NCBI RefSeq assembly: GCF_029023725.1 | Contig: NZ_CP119075.1 | Location: forward strand, 2,785,501 to 2,849,500 | DNA length: 64,000 nt | Direction of reading: 5' to 3' | Origin: Synoicihabitans lomoniglobus | GTDB lineage: Bacteria; Verrucomicrobiota; Verrucomicrobiia; Opitutales; Opitutaceae | Shown: positions 57,074 through 64,000 of the stretch, one piece after another | How the letters are laid out: every line of letters starts with the position of its first letter | How positions within the stretch are numbered: the first letter of the stretch is position 1 | The notes under the pieces: generated by a model | Seen by the model: only the letters and a program-made list of their open reading frames with translations | What the model was told of the DNA's origin: nothing | Database searches by the model: none | Position numbers and translations under genes: made by a program

Positions 57074-58878
57074 ACGCGCCCTCTCCGTCCCGTTCCTCCC
57101 TGCACCTTATCAAACCGTGGCTCATCGGAGCCGCCGCGCTGGTCAGTGCCGCATCCACCCAGGCTTGGACGGCCTTGGGGCCCACTTGGCCGAGTGGCAC
57201 CGTGGTGTTTCACCTCAATCTGGACGACGACGGGGCGCCTCTGATCAATACCGTTTTATCCGACAACTCGGCCAATTGGAACTCGGTCATCGAGGCCTCA
57301 CTGGTCAACTGGAACGCCGTTTTGAACCGCATTGAACTCGTCTCCGCTGCCCGCGTGGAGGCCCCGGCTTACAACAACGGCGTCACCGAGTTTTACTGGG
57401 GCAATGAGGTGTTTGGGGAGGAAATCGATGAAAACGTTCTAGGCGTCACGCTCTATATCCGCGATCCCCTCAACTCGGCGGCGATGAAAGAAACGGACAT
57501 CGTGTTCCACGCCGATGCGGCGACATGGAACTCCTACCGAGGCAGTCATCGCAACGGTTCAGCCGACTTCAAGCGGGTCGCCTTGCACGAGATCGGGCAT
57601 GCCCTCGGTCTGGGGCACCCCGATCAAGCGAATCCCGTGCAAACCGTGGAGGCCGTCATGAACTCGACGGCGTCCAATACCGACCGCCTACGTGCGGATG
57701 ACATCGCGGGCGGGGAAGCGTTGTATGGGCAAGCCTTGGTCAGGCCCGCGTTTTCACGAGCTCCACTGAGCGTGACGGCCAATGTCGGAGACTTGGTGAA
57801 GTTCGATTTTGAAGTCGACGGAAAGTTGGTTTCGGCCGACACCGCCGACCCGAGTCTCGGGCATTCGTGGTATTTCCCCCGCCTCGATGTCGAGAGCTGG
57901 CTGTTCACCTTCCATGACCCGGAATTGTTTATTGGCGCGGCTCAAACCTATGACGCAGGCACTTACACCGTTTTCATCGGCAATGCGGATGGCCAGGTGG
58001 AGGCTGCGGCGGAACTCGTCGTGAATCCGGTGGAAACTTCTGCCGCAACCAAAATGGCCAACCTCTCCACCCGCGCCTTTGCCGGTTCGGGCTCACGCAC
58101 GCTCACGGTCGGCTTCGTCATCGAAGGGACGGCGCCGAAACGCGTGCTGGTCCGGGCCGTGGGCCCGACGTTGGGCGAGGATCCGTTCAATTTGCCGGGC
58201 ACCCAGGCCGATCCGCGCCTCACCTTGATTCAAAGCGAAGTGGGTGATGTCGCCACCAACGACAATTGGGAAACCAACACCACGGCGACGGCGGCCGAGA
58301 TTGCCGCGATCACCCAAAGCGCCGGCGGCTTCGCCCTGCCCTCCGGTTCGCTCGACGCGGCCATTTTGGTGGAACTGGATCCCGGCGTCTACACCGCTCA
58401 AGTCGAGGGTGCGGCGGGCGACGAGGGCCTGGTCATCGTCGAGGCTTACGACGTCGATGCGACGGATAGCGACAGTCGGCTCGTCAATTTGTCGACTCGC
58501 GGCTATGTCAGCACCGGCAACAACATCATTATCGCCGGTCTGGTCGTGGAAGGTCCGGCCCCGCGCACTTACCTGCTGCGCGCCGTGGGTGACACGCTGT
58601 TGGATTTTAACATCCTGGACTACATGGACGATACCGTGATGACGCTCTATCAGGGCCAGACCATCATCCGTTACGTGGACGACTGGGATGACCCATCCGA
58701 ACATCAGCCGATGCTGGAAAGCGCCATGCAACAACTCGGCGCGTTCCCTCTCACCGATCGGCAGGAATCCGCTCTCAAAATCACCCTCGCCCCCGGGGCC
58801 TACACCCTGCAGGTCTCTGGTTTTGGTGATGCCGAAGGCGTGGCGCTGATCGAGATCTACGAGTTTCCCGAAGATTGA
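57070..58878 (+). CDS. Exported matrixin-type zinc metalloprotease with C-terminal NLSTR modules
   Basis: 602 residues. After an N-terminal export signal (LIGAAALVSAASTQAWT) the catalytic domain ends with VALHEIGHALGLGHPDQ (~172-188), the full H-E-x2-H-x2-G-x2-H zinc site of metzincins, followed by a Met-turn candidate AVMNSTAS. An Ig-like region (~225-320) follows, then two copies (from ~326 MANLSTRAFAGSG and from ~468 LVNLSTRGYVSTG) of the same module that ends the two Asp-box proteins at 38507-45537. It should cleave extracellular or surface proteins. It overlaps the upstream exported protein gene by four bases and is followed 41 bases later by another exported protein gene. Confidence 0.85.
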   Translation: MNAPSPSRSSLHLIKPWLIGAAALVSAASTQAWTALGPTWPSGTVVFHLNLDDDGAPLINTVLSDNSANWNSVIEASLVNWNAVLNRIELVSAARVEAPAYNNGVTEFYWGNEVFGEEIDENVLGVTLYIRDPLNSAAMKETDIVFHADAATWNSYRGSHRNGSADFKRVALHEIGHALGLGHPDQANPVQTVEAVMNSTASNTDRLRADDIAGGEALYGQALVRPAFSRAPLSVTANVGDLVKFDFEVDGKLVSADTADPSLGHSWYFPRLDVESWLFTFHDPELFIGAAQTYDAGTYTVFIGNADGQVEAAAELVVNPVETSAATKMANLSTRAFAGSGSRTLTVGFVIEGTAPKRVLVRAVGPTLGEDPFNLPGTQADPRLTLIQSEVGDVATNDNWETNTTATAAEIAAITQSAGGFALPSGSLDAAILVELDPGVYTAQVEGAAGDEGLVIVEAYDVDATDSDSRLVNLSTRGYVSTGNNIIIAGLVVEGPAPRTYLLRAVGDTLLDFNILDYMDDTVMTLYQGQTIIRYVDDWDDPSEHQPMLESAMQQLGAFPLTDRQESALKITLAPGAYTLQVSGFGDAEGVALIEIYEFPED

Positions 58879-58919
58879 TCGATTCATCGCCGGTTTTGGG
58901 CATAGTATCACTCATCGTC

Positions 58920-59534
58920 ATGGTTTCTTCCTTTAGCCGAATATTCGCCGTTCATCGATTCAGTCTCTGCGGATTGGTGACCGCGCTGCTGCTTTCCACC
59001 GCCATTGCGCAAACGCCTCCGCGGAAATCGCCGTTCAATCGACCTACGGCGGCTCCGTCCACGGTTTCCGCGTCGCCTGATTCCACGGAATACGAACTTA
59101 CCGGCATCACCAAACTGGGCGACGCCACGGTCGTTTGCGTGACCGTGATCGCCACCCGTAAAAGCCACTGGATCAAGATCGGCGAATCCTCCAACGGCAT
59201 CCATGCACTCGCCCACGACCCCGAGACGGGACAGGTCACGATTCGCCGCAGCGGACGGGATATTGCGTTGATGTTGAAGAAGCAGACTTATGACCCGTCC
59301 ATGCTGACCGCCTACGAGCCTACGCTTCCCTCCGGCCCCGTGCCCATGGCGGGGGTCGCCGCCCCCGTCGCATTGACCGACGAGGACAAAGCGACCGAAG
59401 CGCGCATGCTGGTCAGCGATTTGCTCGAGATTGGCATGATTCAGCGCAAGGCCTACCAGGAAGCCCAGACCAAGGAACGGGACGACCAGCGAGCGGCGGC
59501 GAAGGACAGCGCCAACGCCCCCACCCCGCAGTGA
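58920..59534 (+). CDS. Exported small protein of unknown function
   Basis: 204 residues. An N-terminal hydrophobic segment (LCGLVTALLLSTAIAQ) looks like a signal peptide with cleavage near AIA-QTPP. A Pro/Ser-rich linker leads to YELTGITKLGDATVVCVTVI and HWIKIGESSNGIHALAHDPE and TGQVTIRRSGRDIALML, a short beta domain with some resemblance to the GspC/PilP type of fold (weak). The C terminus is charged and helical. ATG 58920 is preferred; a TTG at 58875 would overlap the previous stop but adds a second hydrophobic stretch. It forms the last gene of the protease module. Confidence 0.6.
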   Translation: MVSSFSRIFAVHRFSLCGLVTALLLSTAIAQTPPRKSPFNRPTAAPSTVSASPDSTEYELTGITKLGDATVVCVTVIATRKSHWIKIGESSNGIHALAHDPETGQVTIRRSGRDIALMLKKQTYDPSMLTAYEPTLPSGPVPMAGVAAPVALTDEDKATEARMLVSDLLEIGMIQRKAYQEAQTKERDDQRAAAKDSANAPTPQ

Positions 59535-59628
59535 CGCCAAGAGATCGCATTAAGCTGCCAAACAACGTGATACGGAGGGTCAATTTTCGGCTTTCTCCCG
59601 ACGCGTCCCCCCGTTTGCCTTGCGTGGA

Positions 59629-60702
59629 ATGAAGATACTTATCACCGGCATCTGCGGCTTCGTCGGCAGCACCATCGCACGCGAATTGCACGCGACGGAT
59701 TCCAGCCACACGTTGATCGGACTGGATAATTTCATTCGTCCCGGCAGCGAGACCAACCGCGCCGAACTCAAGGCCATGGGCGTGCAACTGTTGCACGGTG
59801 ACATTCGATCCCCCTCCGACCTCGAGGCGGTGCCGTCCGTGGACTGGGTGATCGATGCGGCGGCCAATCCCAGCGTGTTGGCCGGAGTCGACGGACACAC
59901 GAGTTCGCGGCAGTTGATCGAGCACAACTTGACCGGCACGGTGAACATGCTCGAGTTCTGCAAAGCGCACCGGGCCGGGTTCACGCTGCTGAGCACCAGT
60001 CGGGTTTATTCCATTCCGCCCTTGGCGGATCTGGCGGTGCAGGTCCATCGCGGGGCTTTTCGTCCCGACCCTGCGGCCGCGCTTCCGATGGGATTAACCG
60101 ACCAAGGCGTCAGCGAAGATTTCAGCACCCAAGCCCCCGTTTCTCTCTACGGCGCGACCAAAGTGGCGAGCGAAGCCCTGGCGCTCGAATACGGCTGCAC
60201 GTTTGGTTTCCCCGTCTTCATCAACCGTTGTGGCGTGATGGCCGGAGCGGGGCAGTTTGGCCGTCCCGATCAAGGGATCTTCGCCTTCTGGCTCAACAGC
60301 CACCTGCAGCAGCGCCCCCTGAAGTATATCGGATTCGATGGTCAAGGCCACCAAGTGCGCGACTGCCTGCATCCTCGCGACCTGATTTCACTGCTCACCA
60401 AACAGTTCTCCGCCGGGAATGTGGCGGTCGACGACCGGATCATCAATGTCAGTGGAGGTGCAGCTTCCGCGATGTCACTCCGCCAACTGACCGCATGGTG
60501 TGATCAAAATTTTGCGCCCCATCCTGTCACCACCCAAGCAGAGGCCCGACCCTTCGACATTCCCTGGATGGTGCTCGATTCCTCGAAAGCCGCGCGGGTC
60601 TGGGATTGGCGGCCGGAAACGCCGACCCTCCAAATCCTCGAGGAGATCGCGACGCACGCCCGCGCTCATCCCGATTGGCTCGATCAATCCGCTCCCTTTT
60701 AA
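59629..60702 (+). CDS. NAD-dependent epimerase/dehydratase, CDP-paratose 2-epimerase-like
   Basis: 357 residues of extended SDR type. ITGICGFVGSTIA is the NAD-binding glycine motif, STSRVYSIP the active-site Ser/Thr segment, and SLYGATKVASEAL the intact Y-x3-K. GHQVRDCLHPRDLISLL and VSGGAASAMSLRQLTAWCDQ match the C-terminal half of CDP-paratose 2-epimerase/dTDP-sugar epimerases. It may make a nucleotide sugar for the glycan; the exact substrate is not decided by sequence alone. The ATG at 59629 is taken, giving a start right at the first beta strand. The next gene follows after 12 bases. Confidence 0.8.
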   Translation: MKILITGICGFVGSTIARELHATDSSHTLIGLDNFIRPGSETNRAELKAMGVQLLHGDIRSPSDLEAVPSVDWVIDAAANPSVLAGVDGHTSSRQLIEHNLTGTVNMLEFCKAHRAGFTLLSTSRVYSIPPLADLAVQVHRGAFRPDPAAALPMGLTDQGVSEDFSTQAPVSLYGATKVASEALALEYGCTFGFPVFINRCGVMAGAGQFGRPDQGIFAFWLNSHLQQRPLKYIGFDGQGHQVRDCLHPRDLISLLTKQFSAGNVAVDDRIINVSGGAASAMSLRQLTAWCDQNFAPHPVTTQAEARPFDIPWMVLDSSKAARVWDWRPETPTLQILEEIATHARAHPDWLDQSAPF

Positions 60703-60714
60703 CTCCGCTTTTTT

Positions 60715-61491
60715 TTGAGCTCCGTAACGCCCAACCTGCCACCGCCGACGCTTTTCTCGGTCATCATCCCCGCCCGCGACGAAGAGGACTCCCTCCCCAT
60801 CACGGTCAAAGCGATTCACGATACCTTCACCCGGGAGTCCATCCCGCACGAAATCGTGGTAGTGGATGACGGCAGTTCAGATCGCACCTTCGAAGTGTTG
60901 GATGAGCTCAAAATCACGTATCCCACCCTCGCTCATGTGAGAAATCCGGGACCACATGGCTTCGGCCGGGCGATCGTCTACGGTCTGAATAACAGCCAAG
61001 GCGACGCGGTGGTCATCATGATGGCCGACTGTTCCGACGACCCGGAGGACGCCGTCACCTACTGGCGTCTACTCGAACAGGGTTACGAATGCGCCTTCGG
61101 CAGCCGCTTCATTAAAGGTGGCAAGGTCATCGACTACCCGCGCGTGAAGCTGATGGTCAACCGCATGGCTAACTTCTTCATCCGCTTGATGTTCAACATC
61201 AAACTCAACGATACGACCAATGCGTTCAAAGCCTACCGACGCACCGTGATCGACGGCTGTCGGCCTTTTCTTTCCCCCCATTTCAACCTCACCGTCGAGA
61301 TCCCGCTCAAAGCCATCGTGCGTGGATTCAGCTGGACGGTCACGCCGATCAGTTGGAGCAATCGCCGTTACGGAGAGGCCAAGTTGAAAATCAAGGAAAT
61401 GGGCAGCCGCTACTTTTTCATCTGCATGTATGTATGGCTGGAAAAATCGTTCAGCCGCGGCGACTACAAGCGCGGCGACGGTCGCTACTGA
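60715..61491 (+). CDS. GT2 glycosyltransferase, polyprenyl-phosphate sugar synthase-like
   Basis: 258 residues. A DPM1-type GT2: SVIIPARDEEDSLPITVKAI, IVVVDDGSSDRTFEVL, the acidic motif in MMADCSDDPEDAV, then AFGSRFIKGGKVIDYPRVKL and DTTNAFKAYRR, which are typical of dolichyl-phosphate mannose synthase relatives. There are no C-terminal transmembrane domains, only amphipathic stretches (ANFFIRLMFN). It would load a sugar on a polyprenyl phosphate or directly on a lipid acceptor. The start codon is TTG at 60715, 12 bases after the previous stop; no ATG lies near the beginning of the domain. Confidence 0.82.
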   Translation: MSSVTPNLPPPTLFSVIIPARDEEDSLPITVKAIHDTFTRESIPHEIVVVDDGSSDRTFEVLDELKITYPTLAHVRNPGPHGFGRAIVYGLNNSQGDAVVIMMADCSDDPEDAVTYWRLLEQGYECAFGSRFIKGGKVIDYPRVKLMVNRMANFFIRLMFNIKLNDTTNAFKAYRRTVIDGCRPFLSPHFNLTVEIPLKAIVRGFSWTVTPISWSNRRYGEAKLKIKEMGSRYFFICMYVWLEKSFSRGDYKRGDGRY

Positions 61492-61538
61492 AAACCGCAT
61501 TGCCCTTCGGCTCATGCGCTGAACCATAGACTGTTTTC

Positions 61539-62408
61539 ATGATCTATCTACTCGGAGGCTCCGGCTATGTGGGGCAGGCCTATCAAGACCTGCTCACTCG
61601 CAAAAATATCCCGTTCAAAAACCTGCGACGGGCCGACTTGGACTACACCCAGGTCGACAAACTCACGGCGGCGCTGCAGGCGGATCGACCGGAGTTTTTG
61701 ATCAACGCCGCTGGCTACACCGGGAAGCCCAACGTCGACGCCTGCGAAACCGACAAAGCGGAATGCCTCTTCGGCAACGCCGTGCTCCCAGGTCGTATCG
61801 CCGCGGCCTGCGCTGCCGCCGACGTGCCCTGGGGGCATGTGTCGAGCGGCTGCATCTACACGGGGTCCCGTCCCGACGGCACGGGCTTCACCGAAGAGGA
61901 CACCCCCAACTTCTCGTTTCGCACCGACAACTGTTCGTTCTACAGCGGCACCAAGGCCCTCGGTGAAGAGACGCTGGTCGGGGTCGACAACGTCTACATC
62001 TGGCGGCTGCGCATTCCGTTCGATCACCGCGACAACCCCCGCAATTACATCACCAAACTGCTCCGGTATCAGCGTCTGCTGGAGGCCGAGAATTCGATCT
62101 CGCAGCTACATGAATTCGTGGAGGCAACCTTTGCCTGTTGGGAAAAACGCATTCCGTTCGGGACCTACAACGTCACCAATCCGGGTCATATCACGACACG
62201 CGAGGTCGTTGACTTGATCAAAGAGAGCGGCGTTTGCACCAAGGATTTCGACTTCTTCGCCGACGAAGATGAGTTCATGCAGATCGCCGCCAAAACCCCT
62301 CGTTCGAACTGCGTCATGACGTCCGCCAAACTCGCGGCTGCGGGCATCGAAATGACCGAGGTCCACGACGCGCTTCGCCAAGCGCTGAGTGAATGGGTCC
62401 CCGCCTGA
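61539..62408 (+). CDS. NAD(P)-dependent reductase, RmlD/UER1-like
   Basis: 289 residues. LLGGSGYVGQAYQDLL is the Rossmann start; NAAGYTGKPNVDACE, SSGCIYTGSRPDGTGF, FYSGTKALGEETL (intact Y-x3-K), NPRNYITKLLRYQ and TYNVTNPGHITTREVVDL follow. These segments are closer to the plant UER1/NRS-ER type 4-keto-rhamnose epimerase-reductase, as I remember it, than to classical bacterial RmlD. Just downstream lie rfbB and rfbA, so it very likely performs the last step(s) to dTDP-L-rhamnose or a related 6-deoxysugar. If it is bifunctional like UER1, no separate rfbC epimerase would be needed. Confidence 0.75.
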   Translation: MIYLLGGSGYVGQAYQDLLTRKNIPFKNLRRADLDYTQVDKLTAALQADRPEFLINAAGYTGKPNVDACETDKAECLFGNAVLPGRIAAACAAADVPWGHVSSGCIYTGSRPDGTGFTEEDTPNFSFRTDNCSFYSGTKALGEETLVGVDNVYIWRLRIPFDHRDNPRNYITKLLRYQRLLEAENSISQLHEFVEATFACWEKRIPFGTYNVTNPGHITTREVVDLIKESGVCTKDFDFFADEDEFMQIAAKTPRSNCVMTSAKLAAAGIEMTEVHDALRQALSEWVPA

Positions 62409-62426
62409 CGCCTCCGCCCTCGCCCT

Positions 62427-63479
62427 ATGAAAATCCTCGTCACCGGAGGTTGCGGCTTTATCGGCAGCAACCTCGTCCGCCATCTCCTCGACACCCCCGA
62501 ACACCAGGTTCTCAACGTCGACAAGCTCACCTATGCGGGCAACCCTCACTCGCTCGCGGATCTCGCGAACGATGACCGCTACACGTTTGCCCAGACCGAC
62601 ATTTGCGACACGGTGGCCATCGCCCGATTGTTCGCCGATTTTCAACCTGACTGGGTGATGCACCTCGCGGCGGAATCTCACGTGGATCGCTCCATTGATG
62701 GACCCGGCGAATTCATCCAAACCAACGTGGTCGGCACGTTTTCGATGCTGCAGGCCGCTCGCGCCCATTTCGATGCGCTGACCGGCGACGCCAGGGCTCG
62801 CTTCCGTTTTCTCCATGTTTCGACGGACGAGGTCTACGGTTCGCTCGGTTCCGAGGGCCTTTTCTCCGAAACCACGCCCTACGACCCGCACTCCCCCTAT
62901 TCCGCCAGCAAGGCATCCTCCGATCATCTCGCCCGCGCCTGGGCCGATACCTACAAATTGCCGGTTCTGGTCACCAACTGCTCGAACAACTACGGTCCGT
63001 TCCAGTTTCCGGAAAAGCTCATTCCCGTGGTTATCCTCAAGGCACTGCGCGGCGAGCCGATCCCGGTCTACGGGAAGGGTGAGAACATTCGCGACTGGCT
63101 CTACGTCGGCGATCATGCCGAAGCCCTGCACACGGTGATCGCCACGGGTCGCACCGGCGAGACCTACAACATCGGTGGCAACAACGAGCGCCAAAACATC
63201 GACCTCGTTCGCCTGCTGTGCTCGTTGCTCGACGAACTGCGACCGCGGACCGACGGGAAAGCCTACGCCGACCAGATCACGTTCGTGACCGACCGGCCGG
63301 GGCACGATCTCCGCTACGCCATCGACGCGTCCAAAATCAAAGCCGAACTCGGCTGGACACCCAGACAGGACCACACGTCCGGCTTCCGTAAAACCGTGCA
63401 GTGGTATCTCGATAACGAGGCTTGGACCGCCAACATTCTCAGCGGCGACTACCAACTCGAACGCCTCGGCCACGCCTAA
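62427..63479 (+). CDS. rfbB: dTDP-glucose 4,6-dehydratase
   Basis: 350 residues, the normal length. The NAD-binding motif is [43 protein letters not shown] and [17 protein letters not shown] (Y-x3-K) are diagnostic of RmlB/RfbB, as are [17 protein letters not shown] and [20 protein letters not shown]. It converts dTDP-glucose to dTDP-4-keto-6-deoxyglucose in the cytosol. It is 18 bases after the reductase gene and 12 bases before rfbA, forming a compact deoxysugar cassette. Confidence 0.95.
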   Translation: MKILVTGGCGFIGSNLVRHLLDTPEHQVLNVDKLTYAGNPHSLADLANDDRYTFAQTDICDTVAIARLFADFQPDWVMHLAAESHVDRSIDGPGEFIQTNVVGTFSMLQAARAHFDALTGDARARFRFLHVSTDEVYGSLGSEGLFSETTPYDPHSPYSASKASSDHLARAWADTYKLPVLVTNCSNNYGPFQFPEKLIPVVILKALRGEPIPVYGKGENIRDWLYVGDHAEALHTVIATGRTGETYNIGGNNERQNIDLVRLLCSLLDELRPRTDGKAYADQITFVTDRPGHDLRYAIDASKIKAELGWTPRQDHTSGFRKTVQWYLDNEAWTANILSGDYQLERLGHA

Positions 63480-63491
63480 GCATTCCGCCCC

Positions 63492-64000
63492 ATGAACCGA
63501 AAAGGAATTATTCTGGCCGGCGGCTCCGGCACCCGCCTTTACCCGCTGACCATAGCCGTATCCAAACAGTTGATGCCGGTTTACGACAAGCCGATGATCT
63601 ACTATCCGCTGTCAGTGCTGATGATCGCCGGGATTCGGGAAATCCTCATCATTTCGACCCCACAGGATTTGCCGCTGTTTGAAAAGCTGCTCGGCGATGG
63701 CTCGGCCTTCGGTCTGCAGCTTTCCTACGCCGAACAACCCAGCCCCGACGGTTTGGCCCAAGCCTTCCTCATCGCCGCCGACTGCGGCTTTCTCGACGGC
63801 ACGCAGCCGTCCGCCTTGGTGCTGGGCGACAACCTGTTCTATGGGCATGATTTCAAACGCTCGCTGGAATCAGCCGCCGAACGCCAGGACGGCTCCACCA
63901 TTTTCGGGTATCACGTGGCCAATCCCACGGCTTACGGCGTGGTCGAATTTGCCGACGATGGCCGGGTGATGTCACTGGAGGAGAAACCCACGTCACCAAA
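63492..64000 (+). CDS. rfbA: Glucose-1-phosphate thymidylyltransferase (3' truncated)
   Basis: The first ~169 of the usual ~290 residues are present; the frame is open to the right edge. [20 protein letters not shown] is the nucleotide-binding signature, followed by [35 protein letters not shown] and [10 protein letters not shown], all characteristic of RmlA/RfbA. It makes dTDP-glucose from dTTP and glucose-1-phosphate, the substrate of the adjacent rfbB product. Confidence 0.95.
   Translation, partial: MNRKGIILAGGSGTRLYPLTIAVSKQLMPVYDKPMIYYPLSVLMIAGIREILIISTPQDLPLFEKLLGDGSAFGLQLSYAEQPSPDGLAQAFLIAADCGFLDGTQPSALVLGDNLFYGHDFKRSLESAAERQDGSTIFGYHVANPTAYGVVEFADDGRVMSLEEKPTSP

Noticed and set aside
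62106..63473. A 455-codon minus-strand open frame opposite rfbB and the reductase gene
   Set aside because: rfbB is unmistakable on the plus strand; the antisense product has no recognisable motif and mirrors codon structure.

Overview
The window looks like a large surface-polysaccharide (O-antigen or exopolysaccharide type) assembly locus from a Gram-negative bacterium, most likely a member of the Verrucomicrobiota close to Opitutaceae. This placement is inferred, not proven. It rests on the GC-rich coding style, the near absence of Shine-Dalgarno sequences with frequent GTG/TTG starts, the exported proteins ending in the repeated 'NLSTRG...GFVI...RAVGPTL' module, and a TTTCGTG-type spacer repeat. 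The first ~8 kb and parts of 19.4-28.3 kb look less GC-rich than the last 20 kb, which may reflect patchwork assembly. No tRNA, rRNA, CRISPR array, phage gene or transposase gene was seen.

Layout. 1-1292 (+): the end of a polyprenyl-phosphate sugar synthase-like GT2 and a SAM methyltransferase. 1312-7833 (-): three tandem paralogous polytopic membrane (GT-C type) glycosyltransferases. 8100-16169 (+): two giant cytosolic multi-domain glycosyltransferases (beta module, GT2, GT2, GT4). 16178-38359 (+): a tightly packed run of nine genes, many joined by 4-base ATGA/GTGA overlaps. It encodes four paralogous GT-C proteins with a 'DEG/DET' motif, four other polytopic GT-C or GT-C-like proteins, and one GT2 with C-terminal membrane helices. 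38507-45537 (+): two exported Asp-box (propeller-like) proteins with Ig-like domains. 45632-54573 (+): a GT2-GT4 fusion, a GT4, a giant GT4-coiled coil-GT2-GT2 protein and another polytopic membrane protein. 54570-55247 (-): a methyltransferase. 55354-64000 (+): sugar-nucleotide genes (two CDP-paratose-2-epimerase-like SDRs, an RmlD/UER1-like reductase, rfbB, the start of rfbA) and a GT2, interrupted by a three-gene module with an exported matrixin-type zinc protease.

How the parts could work together (inference): the RmlB/RmlA/reductase genes make dTDP-L-rhamnose or a related deoxysugar. The cytosolic GT2/GT4 proteins build a lipid-linked glycan. The DPM1-like GT2 proteins load sugars onto polyprenyl phosphate, and the dozen polytopic proteins transfer those sugars on the periplasmic side. 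No flippase, polymerase or ABC exporter is recognisable here, so those functions must lie elsewhere or be hidden among the unassigned membrane proteins.

The most unusual feature is a shared ~110-residue beta-sandwich-like module (H-P-x-x-(L/I)-x-(Y/F) ... (T/S)-(D/N)-G-(V/A) ... P ... (D)-R-G ... D-W-(A/T/S)-(F/Y)-W) at the C terminus of nine of the membrane proteins, in one to three copies each. A second notable feature is a REP-like inverted doublet with a 14-bp flanking direct repeat that appears to have split a formerly overlapping gene pair (47643-47760).
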